DNA of 34,668 nucleotides from an uncultured Clostridia bacterium (lineage in GTDB: Bacteria > Bacillota > Clostridia > Oscillospirales > Acutalibacteraceae): NCBI GenBank assembly GCA_947595635.1, contig CANQEU010000020.1, positions 1 to 34,668 on the forward strand, read 5' to 3'. A program made the translations under genes and the position numbers. Within the stretch, counting starts at the first letter, position 1; every line of letters starts with the position of its first letter. The notes under the pieces were generated by a model. It did no database searches, was not told the origin of the DNA, and saw only the letters and a program-made list of their open reading frames with translations. This document shows, one piece after another, positions 24,629-33,060 of this stretch.

Positions 24629-25099
24629 TTATATGTGTACTATATTTGTCATTATTCCCTTATCCGTTATATCAATTATACCGTAGCTTGCGTTCCAGGA
24701 GCGTATGCTCCCCGGATTCATTATGTAAAGCCCGTCCTCATATTCGTTCAGCGGCGTATGCGTGTGACCGAACAATAGTATATCCGCCCCCCTTTGCCTT
24801 GCCTCCTGCTTTATCATGGCGTATCCGCTTTTTACGCTGTAGGCATGACCGTGGGTGTAAATTATCTTTTTGCCCTCAATGCAAAGCTCTCCCTGAACAG
24901 GCAGCCGCGAGCCCCAGTCGCAGTTCCCCTTGACGCAGTATACGGCTTTGTCCGGGAAATCCCGACGCAGGCTTTCAGCCTCTGATTCACCGTCGCCGCA
25001 GTGTATTATAACCTCGGCTCTCATCTGAGAAAGCGCCGCGTCCCTGACAGCTCTATAATCTCCGTGCGAATCGGATATAACCAATATTCTCAATATCAT
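24629..25099 (-). CDS. YfcE/MJ0936-family metallophosphoesterase
   Basis: 156-residue calcineurin-like phosphodiesterase. The full metal-binding set is present: SDSHGD (Asp9, His11), CGDGES, GNCDW, THGHAYS and FGHTHTP, followed by NPGSIRS. Characterised relatives hydrolyse phosphodiesters in vitro; the natural substrate is uncertain. ATG at 25099 follows a close AAGGGGG. It ends 20 bases before the ylxM promoter and appears monocistronic. Confidence 0.94.
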   Translation of the reverse strand: MILRILVISDSHGDYRAVRDAALSQMRAEVIIHCGDGESEAESLRRDFPDKAVYCVKGNCDWGSRLPVQGELCIEGKKIIYTHGHAYSVKSGYAMIKQEARQRGADILLFGHTHTPLNEYEDGLYIMNPGSIRSWNASYGIIDITDKGIMTNIVHI

Positions 25100-25309
25100 C
25101 CGCCCCCTTTTAGCTAAATAATATTCATTACCATTCTACTATACAATACAATTTGAAAAAATCAAGTGCTTTAAAGCAAAACATACAGTCAGTTATTACT
25201 AAGCGGCATCGTCTTGTTTAAATGTTGCCGCATATTAATGAAATCAGTAATATATTAAGGCGTTGAATAATATACATTTTGTGAACGATTATTTCAGGTG
25301 GTGTTTATT

Positions 25310-25558
25310 TTGAATAAAAATAACAGCTTTGACGATTTGCTTAAACGCGCCGGAAAAAGTATGGGAACATCTCCCGACGAGCTTCAAAACGCCGCAAAAA
25401 ACGGCAATCTTGGCGACATATTCAAAAAAATGGACAAAAAAACGCTTTCACAGGTAGAGAAAATTCTTAAAAACAAAGATGAAACCGAAAAGATACTCAG
25501 CTCGCCTCAGGCGCAGGAGCTGCTTAAAAAGCTGAAAAAGAACGGGGGAAGCAAATAA
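25310..25558 (+). CDS. Small helical protein, first gene of an unknown three-gene operon
   Basis: 82-residue, charged, all-helical protein of unknown function (FDDLLKRAGKSMGTSPDELQ, then a Lys-rich central part and ILSSPQAQELLKKLKKNGG). There is no signal peptide or membrane segment. The start is a TTG at 25310 preceded by AGGTGGT at a spacing of 7; GTG codons at 25298 and 25301 are part of that site. The motif L-S-S-P-Q-A recurs as L-S-D-P-Q-A in the next protein, suggesting a shared helical module. The stop is 1 base from the next start. A possible promoter is TTGCCG-17-TAATAT at about 25225-25253. Confidence 0.82.
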   Translation: MNKNNSFDDLLKRAGKSMGTSPDELQNAAKNGNLGDIFKKMDKKTLSQVEKILKNKDETEKILSSPQAQELLKKLKKNGGSK

Positions 25559-25559
25559 A

Positions 25560-25922
25560 GTGGACGATTTTTCCGACCAAATATCCAAGCTCCTTAGCGA
25601 TCCGCAGGCGATGGAAAGAATAAAAAATATGGCTGGAATGCTCGGCTCACAGCAGGAAAATCCCGCGCCTGCGGCAAGTCCCGTATCAGCGTCGAGCGAC
25701 GCGGCCGGGGGCAGTATGCTCTCTCCCGATATGCTAAGCGCGGTAAGCCGTATGATGCCGCTTTTGGCAGAATATAAAAAAGAGGACAACGGAACCCGTC
25801 TTTTGGCCGCGCTGCGCCCGTTTTTAAGCAGAGAAAAGCAACAAAGGCTTGACGAGGCGGCAAGAATGCTGCAAATGATGCGCTTTTTGCCGATGATATC
25901 AAAGCTTGGCGGAATGGGGTGA
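25560..25922 (+). CDS. Helical Met/Leu-rich protein of unknown function, second gene
   Basis: 120-residue protein. The N-terminus has the motif SKLLSDPQAMERIKNMAGML. A Pro/Ala/Ser-rich linker (about 32-50) leads to an amphipathic C-terminal helical bundle (SPDMLSAVSRMMPLLAEY, RLLAALRPFLSREKQQRLDE, ending MISKLGGMG). No membrane-spanning segment is certain. The start is a GTG one base after the previous stop, with GGGGGAAG upstream. It sits between an N-terminally related small protein and a tail-anchored protein, which suggests a complex. I recognise this as a gene type seen in Clostridia but know of no assigned function. Confidence 0.85.
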   Translation: MDDFSDQISKLLSDPQAMERIKNMAGMLGSQQENPAPAASPVSASSDAAGGSMLSPDMLSAVSRMMPLLAEYKKEDNGTRLLAALRPFLSREKQQRLDEAARMLQMMRFLPMISKLGGMG

Positions 25923-25926
25923 TGAT

Positions 25927-26280
25927 TTGCCGCAAAACGTAAACGACCCTATGCAGAGAGAGGCAATAAGACGTATGCACGAGCTGCACAGCAAGGCGAC
26001 TGCGAAAAAGAGCGAGGAACGTCCGGCGCAAACGGAGAATGAACAGGTAAAGACGTCAGAAAATAAAACGGAAGCTGAGACGGAGGCATTTATGGCTCCG
26101 AAAAACAGTGAATCATCGCATGGCACAGGCGGTTCTGATGAGCTTTCGGCGCTGCCGGAGGAGCTTAGAAGCCTGTTTTCGGAAAAGGATAAAAACCTGA
26201 TACTTATTATAATTCTGCTGCTTTTGGGCGAACACAGCGATACGAGCCTTGTTATGTCGCTCGTATACCTTATATTATAA
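25927..26280 (+). CDS. Protein with charged N-terminus and hydrophobic C-terminal tail, third gene
   Basis: 117-residue protein. A helical N-terminus (MQREAIRRMHELHSK) is followed by a low-complexity Glu/Lys/Thr-rich region (about 25-75) and a C-terminal hydrophobic stretch LILIIILLLLGEHSDTSLVM then SLVYLIL. It looks tail-anchored, or like a protein ending in a short hydrophobic hairpin. The start is a TTG at 25927, 4 bases after the previous stop with GGAATGGGG upstream; an ATG at 25951 is an alternative. It is co-transcribed with the two preceding genes and followed by a terminator within a repeat. Function unknown. Confidence 0.8.
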   Translation: MPQNVNDPMQREAIRRMHELHSKATAKKSEERPAQTENEQVKTSENKTEAETEAFMAPKNSESSHGTGGSDELSALPEELRSLFSEKDKNLILIIILLLLGEHSDTSLVMSLVYLIL

Positions 26281-26325
26281 TTCGGTATTCGGTCATTGCG
26301 GAATTTCTTAATTCACGGCTTTGAC

Positions 26326-26480
26326 GGCCTGCCTGCTGCTTTGCTGCTTTGAAATTATGTTATATTAAAGGGGGAGCTGACTCTCCCCCCTTTTTTGTTC
26401 GCTCAAAAAATTTTTTCATTTAAATTCGTGCCGCCGACTGCGGTTCAAGGATAACAAATCTAAAAATACTTTTTACAGAC
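26326..26480 (-). repeat. Dispersed modular repeat (short copy) containing a terminator
   Basis: Reverse-complement relative of 34001-34290. Matching blocks occur in the same order: GCCTGCCTGCTGCTTT, ATTATGTTATATTAA, a GGGGGAGCTGAC hairpin, a GCTCAAAAA tract, and GCCGACTGCGGTTCAAGGA followed by CTAAAAATACTT. The internal hairpins of the long copy are missing here. Confidence 0.75.
26367..26396 (+). terminator. Terminator of the three-gene helical operon
   Basis: AAAGGGGGAG pairs with CTCCCCCCTTT around a short loop and is followed by TTTTTT, about 90 bases beyond the last stop. Confidence 0.88.
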
Positions 26481-26481
26481 T

Positions 26482-26518
26482 TAGCGCCGCCGTCCGATGA
26501 CGGCGGTGCTTTTCTTCA
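26482..26518. terminator. GC-rich hairpin downstream of the D-lactate-dehydrogenase-like gene
   Basis: AGCGCCGCCGTC-CGAT-GACGGCGGTGCT. The T-run (TTTTCTT) follows on the plus strand, while the adjacent gene is on the minus strand. It may be a second plus-strand stop or a weak bidirectional terminator. Confidence 0.6.
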
Positions 26519-26523
26519 CAGCA

Positions 26524-27510
26524 TTATTTTCTTGCCGATATTTCGTTTTTAAGCGGTCTGCCTGAAAAGAAATCCTGCAAATTGCCAACCGTGACCTCGG
26601 CGATGTTTTTGAGCGCCTCATTTGTTAAAAACGCCTGATGAGATGTTACTATTACGTTCGGCATATTTACAAGCAGAGACAATACGTCGTCCTGAATAAC
26701 GCTGCCCGAAAAGTCCTCAAAAAACAGTTCCGATTCCTCCTCGTAAACGTCAAGTCCGGCTCCGCCCACACGGTAATCCTTTAATGCCTTTAAAAGCGCC
26801 TCGGCGTCGATCAGCGCGCCTCTTGAGGTATTTATTATAAAAACACCGTGTTTCATTTCTTCAAGCGCGTCTTGGTCGATTATATGGTAGGTGCTCTCGG
26901 CAAGAGGACAGTGCAGGGATATTATGTCGCTGCGGCGAAACAGTTCCTCCTTTGTAACATATTCAATATCAAGCCCTTCGGCAGGATACGGGTCGTATGC
27001 AATAACATTCATACCAAAGCCCTTGCATATTCCGATGAATATCTGTCCTATCTTTCCCGTGCCGATTACTCCGGCGGTTTTCCCGAAAAGATCGAAGCCT
27101 GTAAGCCCGTTTATGCTGAAATTATAATCCCTTGTCCTGTTGTAGGCACGGTGCAGCTTTCTGTTTAAGCAAAGCAAAAGAGCCATTGTGTGTTCCGCCA
27201 CAGCGTAAGGCGAGTAATTTGGCACCCTAACTATTTTAAGCTTGCCGCTCGCCGCCTTTAAATCTATATTATTATAGCCGGCGCAGCGCATTGCCAAAAT
27301 GCGCACACCGCAGTCGCAAAGCCCGTTTACGGCCTCTGCGTCTATTCGGTCGTTTACAAACGCGACAGCTCCCTCACAGCCGGCGGCAACAAAGGCTGTA
27401 TCGGCTGTCAGCTTATTTACATAAAATTTAAAGTGCAGTCCGTCATGAGCCGTTTTTTCAAAATATTCCCTGTCATACGGCTTTGTGTCAAAAAACGCTA
27501 TCTTTTTCAT
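26524..27510 (-). CDS. D-2-hydroxyacid dehydrogenase, D-lactate dehydrogenase type
   Basis: 328-residue NAD-dependent enzyme of the D-isomer 2-hydroxyacid dehydrogenase family, closest in pattern to LdhA-type D-lactate dehydrogenases (pyruvate to D-lactate, fermentative NADH disposal). Visible motifs: RCAGYNNIDL in the substrate domain, the NAD-binding GTGKIGQ with DPYPAE downstream, the catalytic Arg in INTSRGALID, Glu in DVYEEESELFF and His in TSHQAFLTNEAL. The EESELFF insert and TSHQAFLT are typical of D-LDH rather than phosphoglycerate dehydrogenase. ATG at 27510 with AAGGAG 8 bases upstream. Monocistronic. Substrate assignment is by family resemblance. Confidence 0.92.
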   Translation of the reverse strand: MKKIAFFDTKPYDREYFEKTAHDGLHFKFYVNKLTADTAFVAAGCEGAVAFVNDRIDAEAVNGLCDCGVRILAMRCAGYNNIDLKAASGKLKIVRVPNYSPYAVAEHTMALLLCLNRKLHRAYNRTRDYNFSINGLTGFDLFGKTAGVIGTGKIGQIFIGICKGFGMNVIAYDPYPAEGLDIEYVTKEELFRRSDIISLHCPLAESTYHIIDQDALEEMKHGVFIINTSRGALIDAEALLKALKDYRVGGAGLDVYEEESELFFEDFSGSVIQDDVLSLLVNMPNVIVTSHQAFLTNEALKNIAEVTVGNLQDFFSGRPLKNEISARK

Positions 27511-27662
27511 ATCAACAACTCCTTTGTGTTATTGTCGGCGCAGACTATTAAAAAATTCGCTTGACTTTTATTTTTCATAAATTTATACTAATCACTGTTA
27601 AAATCCGACAATGCGGTCAATTGTCTCAAAAAACTTTGCGTTTTAAACGAACGGCGGCGCTT

Positions 27663-27696
27663 AAAAAAAGCGAAGCAGCTCAATGTCTGCTCCGCA
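27663..27696 (-). terminator. Terminator of the YtxH-like gene
   Basis: Minus strand: GCGGAGCAG pairs with CTGCTTCGC (one mismatch) around a 7-base loop, then TTTTTTT. Confidence 0.85.
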
Positions 27697-27706
27697 AAAC
27701 GATTAT

Positions 27707-27889
27707 TTATTTAAACATTGCGGATACTCCGCTTATGAAATCGCCCATGGCGTTCATCGCCTTGCCGGCGTTTTTCTTCATTTGCTTGGGATTTTTCTTC
27801 ATTATTTTGCTGCCGGCATATCCGACAACTACTCCTGCCGTAATACCGGCTACTACTCCCTTTGCAATGTTTGCCGCTGCCTTGCTCAA
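27707..27889 (-). CDS. Tiny YtxH-like membrane protein
   Basis: 60-residue protein with one hydrophobic segment rich in Gly/Ala/Val (KGVVAGITAGVVVGYAGSKI), a basic stretch (MKKNPKQMKKNAGKAM) and a short amphipathic tail, the pattern of small YtxH-like proteins in Clostridia. The start is taken as a TTG at 27889 because GGAGGTG lies 7 bases before it and the product then matches the usual length. An in-frame ATG at 27943, itself with a GGGAGGG site, would add 18 residues. The function of the family is unknown. Confidence 0.75.
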   Translation of the reverse strand: MSKAAANIAKGVVAGITAGVVVGYAGSKIMKKNPKQMKKNAGKAMNAMGDFISGVSAMFK

Positions 27890-28015
27890 GCTGTAACACC
27901 TCCATATGTCGTCAAAGATGAGTAACGCTTTTTGCGTTGTCATTATAATTCCCTCCCCGCGCCTGTTTATGGCATAGATTAAAAAAGAAAATTCTGTAAA
28001 AAAGGACGTTTATTT

Positions 28016-28513
28016 ATGAGTGAACTGAATATAGTAATGGTAGAACCCGAAATCCCCCAGAACACAGGAAACATAGCAAGAACCTGTGCCGCAACCGGAG
28101 CCAGACTGCATCTTGTAAAACCGCTTGGATTTGATATCGGAGAGCGTGCCGTAAGAAGAGCCGGACTTGATTATTGGAGCCTGCTCGATTTGACAGTGTA
28201 TGAAAACCTGAATGAATTTTTTGAAAAAACAAAAGGCCCCTATTACTATTTTTCCACAAAGGCTAAGCATATTCATTCAAATATGAATTTTAAAGACGGA
28301 GCGTATCTGCTTTTCGGCAAGGAAACAAAAGGACTGCCGGAGGAGCTTCTGCACGACAATCCGGACTGCACCGTCAGAATACCTATGATAGATAAAGCAA
28401 GAAGCCTAAATCTTTCAAATGCGGTCGCCATAGCAGCTTATGAGGTGCTTCGTCAGTGGGGTTATCCTCAGCTAAAATGCGCAGGTGAGCTTGCAAGACT
28501 GAAATGGGACTGA
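28016..28513 (+). CDS. trmL: tRNA (cytidine/uridine-34-2'-O)-methyltransferase TrmL
   Basis: 165-residue SPOUT-class methyltransferase that modifies the wobble ribose of certain leucine tRNAs. Characteristic segments: MVEPEIPQNTGNIARTCAAT at the N-terminus, HLVKPLGFDI, LLFGKETKGLPEELL and the knot motif IPMIDKARSLNLSNAVAIAA. The length is standard. The ATG at 28016 has a modest AAAGGACG site. It lies upstream of the glycolytic cluster but is separated from it by a promoter. Confidence 0.96.
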   Translation: MSELNIVMVEPEIPQNTGNIARTCAATGARLHLVKPLGFDIGERAVRRAGLDYWSLLDLTVYENLNEFFEKTKGPYYYFSTKAKHIHSNMNFKDGAYLLFGKETKGLPEELLHDNPDCTVRIPMIDKARSLNLSNAVAIAAYEVLRQWGYPQLKCAGELARLKWD

Positions 28514-28562
28514 AATAAAATTAAAAAAATGGAAAAATTTATAAAAATCAGGCGGCAGATAC

Positions 28563-28591
28563 TTGCACAAAGGCAGAATATGGTATAAAAT
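28563..28591 (+). promoter_or_regulatory. Probable sigma-A promoter of pgk
   Basis: TTGCAC (28563-28568), 17-base spacer, TAAAAT (28586-28591), about 60 bases before the pgk start. Confidence 0.6.
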
Positions 28592-28653
28592 TATAGGGTA
28601 AGTGTTAATTTATTCACAAGCACATAAAGCACTAAAGAAAGGGAGAATTATCA

Positions 28654-29868
28654 ATGAATTTTTTAAGCAAAGTATCCGTTGACGACATCAATGTAAACGG
28701 AAAAAGGGTACTCGTGCGCTGTGACTTTAACGTACCGCTCAAGGACGGCGTTATCACAAACGATAACAGAATACAGGCGGCGCTCCCAACAATAAAAAAG
28801 CTTATCTCAGACGGCGGCAAGCTCATCCTCTGCTCTCACCTTGGAAAGCCGAAGAACGGCCCTGAAGAGAAATTCTCGCTCGCACCTGTTGCGGCAAGAC
28901 TTTCGGAGCTTTTGGATCAGGACGTTGTTTTTGCCGACGATGACGAGGTAGTTGGCGAAAAGGCAAAGGCTGCCGTTGCGGCTATGAAAAACGGCGACGT
29001 TGTTCTTCTTCAAAACACACGCTTCAGAAAAGAAGAAACAAAGAATCTTGAGCCGTTCAGCTCCGAGCTTGCATCCCTTGCAGACGTTTATGTTATGGAC
29101 GCCTTCGGCAGCGCTCACAGAGCTCACTGCTCCACTGCCGGCGTTACAGACCATATCAAGGATACTGCCGTAGGCTACCTTATGCAGAAGGAGATAAACT
29201 ATCTCGGCAATGCGGTTGAAACTCCTGTAAGACCGTTCGTCGCTATTCTTGGCGGCGCAAAGGTTGCCGATAAGCTCAACGTTATATCAAATCTTCTTGA
29301 AAAGTGCGATACTCTCATCATTGGCGGCGGTATGGCTTACACCTTCCTGAAGGCAAAGGGCTATGAAACAGGAACATCTCTTGTTGACGATACTAAGGTT
29401 GATTATTGCAAGGAAATGATGGACAAGGCGGAAAGCCTCGGCAAAAAGCTGCTTCTTCCTATAGACACAACAATCGCGGAGAGCTTCCCGGAGCCGATAG
29501 ACGCTGAAATCTCAGTTCAGAATGTTCCGTCAGACGCTATTCCGGCTGACAAAATGGGTCTTGATATCGGTGATGAGACCGCAAAGCTCTATGCCGACGC
29601 TGTTAAATCCGCAAAGACCGTTGTATGGAACGGACCTATGGGCGTATTTGAAAACCCGACGCTTGCAAAGGGAACCATTGCGGTAGCTCAGGCGCTTGCG
29701 GATACAGACGCAACGACCATAATCGGCGGCGGCGACAGCGCTGCGGCGGTTATACAGCTTGGCTTTGCCGACAAGATGAGCCACATCTCCACCGGCGGCG
29801 GCGCGTCGCTTGAATATCTTGAGGGCAAAGTGCTTCCGGGCATCGCCTGCATAGCCGACAAGAAATAA
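28654..29868 (+). CDS. pgk: Phosphoglycerate kinase
   Basis: Makes ATP and 3-phosphoglycerate from 1,3-bisphosphoglycerate in the cytoplasm. The 404-residue length is normal. Motifs: [67 protein letters not shown] and the C-terminal [11 protein letters not shown] with [16 protein letters not shown] at 28654 follows AAGGGAG. First gene of the glycolytic cluster; no gap gene lies beside it. Confidence 0.98.
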   Translation: MNFLSKVSVDDINVNGKRVLVRCDFNVPLKDGVITNDNRIQAALPTIKKLISDGGKLILCSHLGKPKNGPEEKFSLAPVAARLSELLDQDVVFADDDEVVGEKAKAAVAAMKNGDVVLLQNTRFRKEETKNLEPFSSELASLADVYVMDAFGSAHRAHCSTAGVTDHIKDTAVGYLMQKEINYLGNAVETPVRPFVAILGGAKVADKLNVISNLLEKCDTLIIGGGMAYTFLKAKGYETGTSLVDDTKVDYCKEMMDKAESLGKKLLLPIDTTIAESFPEPIDAEISVQNVPSDAIPADKMGLDIGDETAKLYADAVKSAKTVVWNGPMGVFENPTLAKGTIAVAQALADTDATTIIGGGDSAAAVIQLGFADKMSHISTGGGASLEYLEGKVLPGIACIADKK

Positions 29869-29914
29869 TATTGCGAAAGGCTTTCATAGTTTAGCTTTTA
29901 CGCGTCTATTAATG

Positions 29915-29946
29915 CACTCTGCGCCGCCTAACGGCAGCGCAGAGTG
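29915..29946 (+). terminator. Hairpin between pgk and tpiA
   Basis: CACTCTGCGC pairs with GCGCAGAGTG, with an inner GCCG..CGGC pairing, followed by TTGCTTAAAATTTG. The weak T-tract suggests partial termination or mRNA stabilisation of pgk. Confidence 0.6.
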
Positions 29947-30041
29947 TTGCTTAAAATTTGACTGAATTAATTTACCGTCAGTACATAGAAAACCGGCTGA
30001 CCAATTAACGCGAAATCAATATACCGAAAGGGAGAATAAAA

Positions 30042-30809
30042 ATGAATAAATCAGTAAGAAAGGCAGTAATTGCCGGAAACTGGAAAATGAACAAAACGCC
30101 GAAGGAGGCAAAGGAGCTTTTAAGCGCCGCCGCGCCTCTTGTTAAGGACGCCGACTGCGAGGTTATAGCCTGCGTTCCGTTTGTTGATTTGCAAACCGCT
30201 ATTGAAACAACGCAGGGAACAAACATAAAGATAGGCGCCGAAAACTGCCATTGGGCTGAAAGCGGCGCTTTCACAGGCGAGATCTCAGCAGTTATGCTCA
30301 AGGAGATGGGCGTTGAATATGTTGTTCTCGGACACAGTGAAAGAAGGCAGTATTTCGGCGAAACGGACGAAACTGTAAACAAGAGAACAAAGGCTGCTCT
30401 TGCCTCCGGCTTGAAGCCGATAGTATGCGTCGGCGAGCTGCTCTGGGAGCGCGATTGCAATATTACCGAGGAGGTAATCGCAAGGCAGATAAAGCTTGAC
30501 CTTTGGGACGTTACAGAGGAAGAGCTTAAAAACGTTATTATAGCTTATGAGCCTGTTTGGGCTATAGGCACAGGAAAAACCGCAACCGCCGAACAGGCGC
30601 AGGAGGTTTGCGCGTTTATCCGCAAAACACTTGCTCAGCTTTATACTCCGGCGGCGGCACAGGGCGTTACCATACAGTACGGCGGCTCGATGAACGACTC
30701 AAACGCAGACGAGCTTTTGAGCAAGGAGGACGTTGACGGCGGACTGATCGGCGGAGCTTCTCTTGTTGCCGAAAAATTTGTGGCAATTGTAAAAGCGGCA
30801 AGCAAATAA
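30042..30809 (+). CDS. tpiA: Triosephosphate isomerase
   Basis: Interconverts dihydroxyacetone phosphate and glyceraldehyde 3-phosphate. The 255-residue product has AGNWKMNKT (catalytic Lys), VVLGHSERRQYF (catalytic His), AYEPVWAIGTGKTAT (catalytic Glu and mobile loop) and IQYGGSMN. ATG at 30042 follows AAGGGAG. It is in line with pgk and 29 bases ahead of pyrE. Confidence 0.98.
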   Translation: MNKSVRKAVIAGNWKMNKTPKEAKELLSAAAPLVKDADCEVIACVPFVDLQTAIETTQGTNIKIGAENCHWAESGAFTGEISAVMLKEMGVEYVVLGHSERRQYFGETDETVNKRTKAALASGLKPIVCVGELLWERDCNITEEVIARQIKLDLWDVTEEELKNVIIAYEPVWAIGTGKTATAEQAQEVCAFIRKTLAQLYTPAAAQGVTIQYGGSMNDSNADELLSKEDVDGGLIGGASLVAEKFVAIVKAASK

Positions 30810-30838
30810 TTAATTAAAAGAAAACGGAGATAATAAAT

Positions 30839-31363
30839 ATGACAAAAGAGCAAGTTGCAAAAAAGATTTATGAGCTTTCACATATCACCGGCGAATTTCT
30901 TTTGCGCTCAGGACAGATCTCAAACGAGTATTTCGACAAATATCTCTTTGAGGCAGACCCGCAGGTATTAAAAGAAATCGCGAATATAATGTCAGATCTT
31001 ATTCCCGAAGACACACAGGTGATCGCAGGGCTTGAAATGGGCGGAATACCTGTTGTTACGGCAATTTCACTCAACACAGGTATGCCTGCGGCGTTCGTAA
31101 GGAAAAAGGCAAAGGAATACGGCACCTGCAAGCTTGCCGAGGGCGCCGATGTTGAGGGCAAGAAGGTTCTTATAATTGAGGATGTAGTTACGACCGGAGG
31201 CGCAATAATCGACGGCGTTAGAGAGTTGAGAAAGAAGGGCGCCATAGTTGAAAATGTTCTTTGCGTTATACAAAGAGCCGACAAGGCGACGGATATTCTC
31301 GCAGCCGAGGATCTAAAGCTTATACCGGCATTTACGATGGATTATATAAAAGCGCACGCTTAA
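30839..31363 (+). CDS. pyrE: Orotate phosphoribosyltransferase
   Basis: Converts orotate and PRPP to OMP in pyrimidine synthesis. The 174-residue product has the flexible-loop segment FVRKKAKEYGT and the PRPP-binding VLIIEDVVTTGGAII. Its start FLLRSGQISNEYFDKYLFE fits the type of OPRT common in Clostridia. ATG at 30839 follows AACGGAGA. It sits between tpiA (29 bases) and gpmI (12 bases), so it is transcribed with glycolytic genes and not with other pyr genes. Confidence 0.95.
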   Translation: MTKEQVAKKIYELSHITGEFLLRSGQISNEYFDKYLFEADPQVLKEIANIMSDLIPEDTQVIAGLEMGGIPVVTAISLNTGMPAAFVRKKAKEYGTCKLAEGADVEGKKVLIIEDVVTTGGAIIDGVRELRKKGAIVENVLCVIQRADKATDILAAEDLKLIPAFTMDYIKAHA

Positions 31364-31375
31364 GGAGAATGAAAA

Positions 31376-32890
31376 ATGAAAAAACCCGTAGCATTGATTA
31401 TAATGGACGGCTTCGGAAACGGAGAAAAAAACAAGGGAAACGCAATTTATGACGCAAAAAAGCCGAATCTGGACAGACTGTTTTCAGAAAACCCGCTGAC
31501 TGAAATCGGCGCAAGCGGTCTTGACGTAGGCTTACCGGACGGTCAAATGGGCAACAGCGAGGTTGGTCACACGAATATCGGCGCAGGCAGAATTGTGTAT
31601 CAGGAGCTTACAAGAATAACAAAATCCGTTAAGGACGGAGAATTTTATGAAAATCCAGCCTTTCTTTCGGCAGTGGATAACGTGCTTAAAAACAATTCAG
31701 CCCTGCACCTTTTCGGGCTTCTTTCCGACGGCGGCGTTCACAGCCACAACACGCATCTGTACGCGCTGCTCGAGATGGCAAAGAGATTTGGCCTTGAAAA
31801 GGTATATGTTCATGCGTTTCTTGACGGGCGCGACGTTCCGCCCAGCAGCGGCGCGGAATATGTTGAAGAGTGCCTTGGCAAAATGTCTGAGCTCGGCGTA
31901 GGAAAAATAGCGACGGTAATGGGACGCTACTACGCCATGGACAGAGATAACCGCTGGGAAAGAGTTGAAAAGGCATACGCCGCAATGGTTTACGGCGAGG
32001 GCAACAAGGCGTCGGACGCGGTTGAGGCTGTCAAGCAGTCATATGCAAACGACGTGACCGACGAGTTTGTTATTCCGACCGTATGTGAAAAGGACGCGGC
32101 TATCAAAGCAAATGATTCAATAATATTCTTCAACTTCAGGCCGGACAGAGCAAGAGAGATAACACGCTGCTTTGTCGATCCCGATTTTTCAGGCTTTGAG
32201 CGTAAAAACGGCTTTTTCCCGGTCACATATGTTTGTATGACCCAGTATGACGCTACAATGCCGAACGTAGAGATTGCATTCAAGCCGCAGTCGCTTAAAA
32301 ATACTATGGGCGAGTATATCTCCTCTAACGGTATGACTCAGCTCAGAATTGCGGAAACCGAAAAATATGCTCACGTTACCTTCTTCTATAACGGCGGCGT
32401 TGAAAAAACATATCCCGGCGAGGACAGGGTGCTTGTAAATTCACCAAAGGTAGCAACATATGATTTACAGCCGGAGATGAGCGCATATGAGGTTGCCGAC
32501 AAATGCGTCGAGCGCATTAAAAGCGGAAAATACGATATGATAATTTTAAACTTTGCCAACTGCGATATGGTAGGTCATACGGGAGTGCTCGAAGCCGCCA
32601 TAAAGGCTGTTGAGGCTGTCGATGAGTGCGTCGGCAGAGTTACGGACGCAATTGCTGAAATGGGCGGCGTTTCGCTTATAACAGCCGACCACGGCAACGC
32701 CGACAAAATGATAGATACCGACGGCGAGCCGTTTACGGCACACACAACAAATCTTGTTCCGTTCTGCGTTGTCGGTTATCCCTGCAAGCTTAGAAAGCGC
32801 GGCGTTCTGGCTGACATAGCGCCGACAATGCTCAAGATAATGGGACTTCCTCAGCCTGATGAAATGACAGGAAAGAGCATTATAGAATAA
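31376..32890 (+). CDS. gpmI: 2,3-bisphosphoglycerate-independent phosphoglycerate mutase
   Basis: Mn-dependent alkaline-phosphatase-superfamily enzyme interconverting 3- and 2-phosphoglycerate. The 504-residue length is standard. Asp11 in MDGFG and nucleophile Ser61 in [10 protein letters not shown] are visible, with [49 protein letters not shown] and TADHGNAD providing the metal ligands. ATG at 31376 with AAGGAGA. Last gene of the pgk-tpiA-pyrE-gpmI run, followed by a terminator. Dependence on Mn(II) makes the mntP gene in the window physiologically related. Confidence 0.98.
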   Translation: MKKPVALIIMDGFGNGEKNKGNAIYDAKKPNLDRLFSENPLTEIGASGLDVGLPDGQMGNSEVGHTNIGAGRIVYQELTRITKSVKDGEFYENPAFLSAVDNVLKNNSALHLFGLLSDGGVHSHNTHLYALLEMAKRFGLEKVYVHAFLDGRDVPPSSGAEYVEECLGKMSELGVGKIATVMGRYYAMDRDNRWERVEKAYAAMVYGEGNKASDAVEAVKQSYANDVTDEFVIPTVCEKDAAIKANDSIIFFNFRPDRAREITRCFVDPDFSGFERKNGFFPVTYVCMTQYDATMPNVEIAFKPQSLKNTMGEYISSNGMTQLRIAETEKYAHVTFFYNGGVEKTYPGEDRVLVNSPKVATYDLQPEMSAYEVADKCVERIKSGKYDMIILNFANCDMVGHTGVLEAAIKAVEAVDECVGRVTDAIAEMGGVSLITADHGNADKMIDTDGEPFTAHTTNLVPFCVVGYPCKLRKRGVLADIAPTMLKIMGLPQPDEMTGKSIIE

Positions 32891-32896
32891 TTTTTC

Positions 32897-32934
32897 AAAA
32901 CGGCATTACGCATTTTGCGCAGTGCCGTTTTTTT
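32897..32934 (+). terminator. Terminator after gpmI
   Basis: AAAACGGCATT pairs with AGTGCCGTTTT around a GC-containing loop (GCATTTTGC), followed by a T-run. Confidence 0.9.
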
Positions 32935-33004
32935 AGTAAAAATATATTTTTGCGAAATTTTGCTTTTTTTCTCTCTTGCTCTTTATATTTTAAGGAAAAT
33001 ATTG

Positions 33005-33010
33005 TATAAT
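33005..33010 (+). promoter_or_regulatory. Probable -10 of the fba promoter
   Basis: TATAAT, 51 bases before the fba start, downstream of the gpmI terminator. No good -35 at 16-18 bases; TTGCTC is 23 bases upstream. Confidence 0.5.
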
Positions 33011-33060
33011 ATACTGGTAAATCCCAAACGGGAAAAGAAATAAAAAACGGAGTGATTAAA

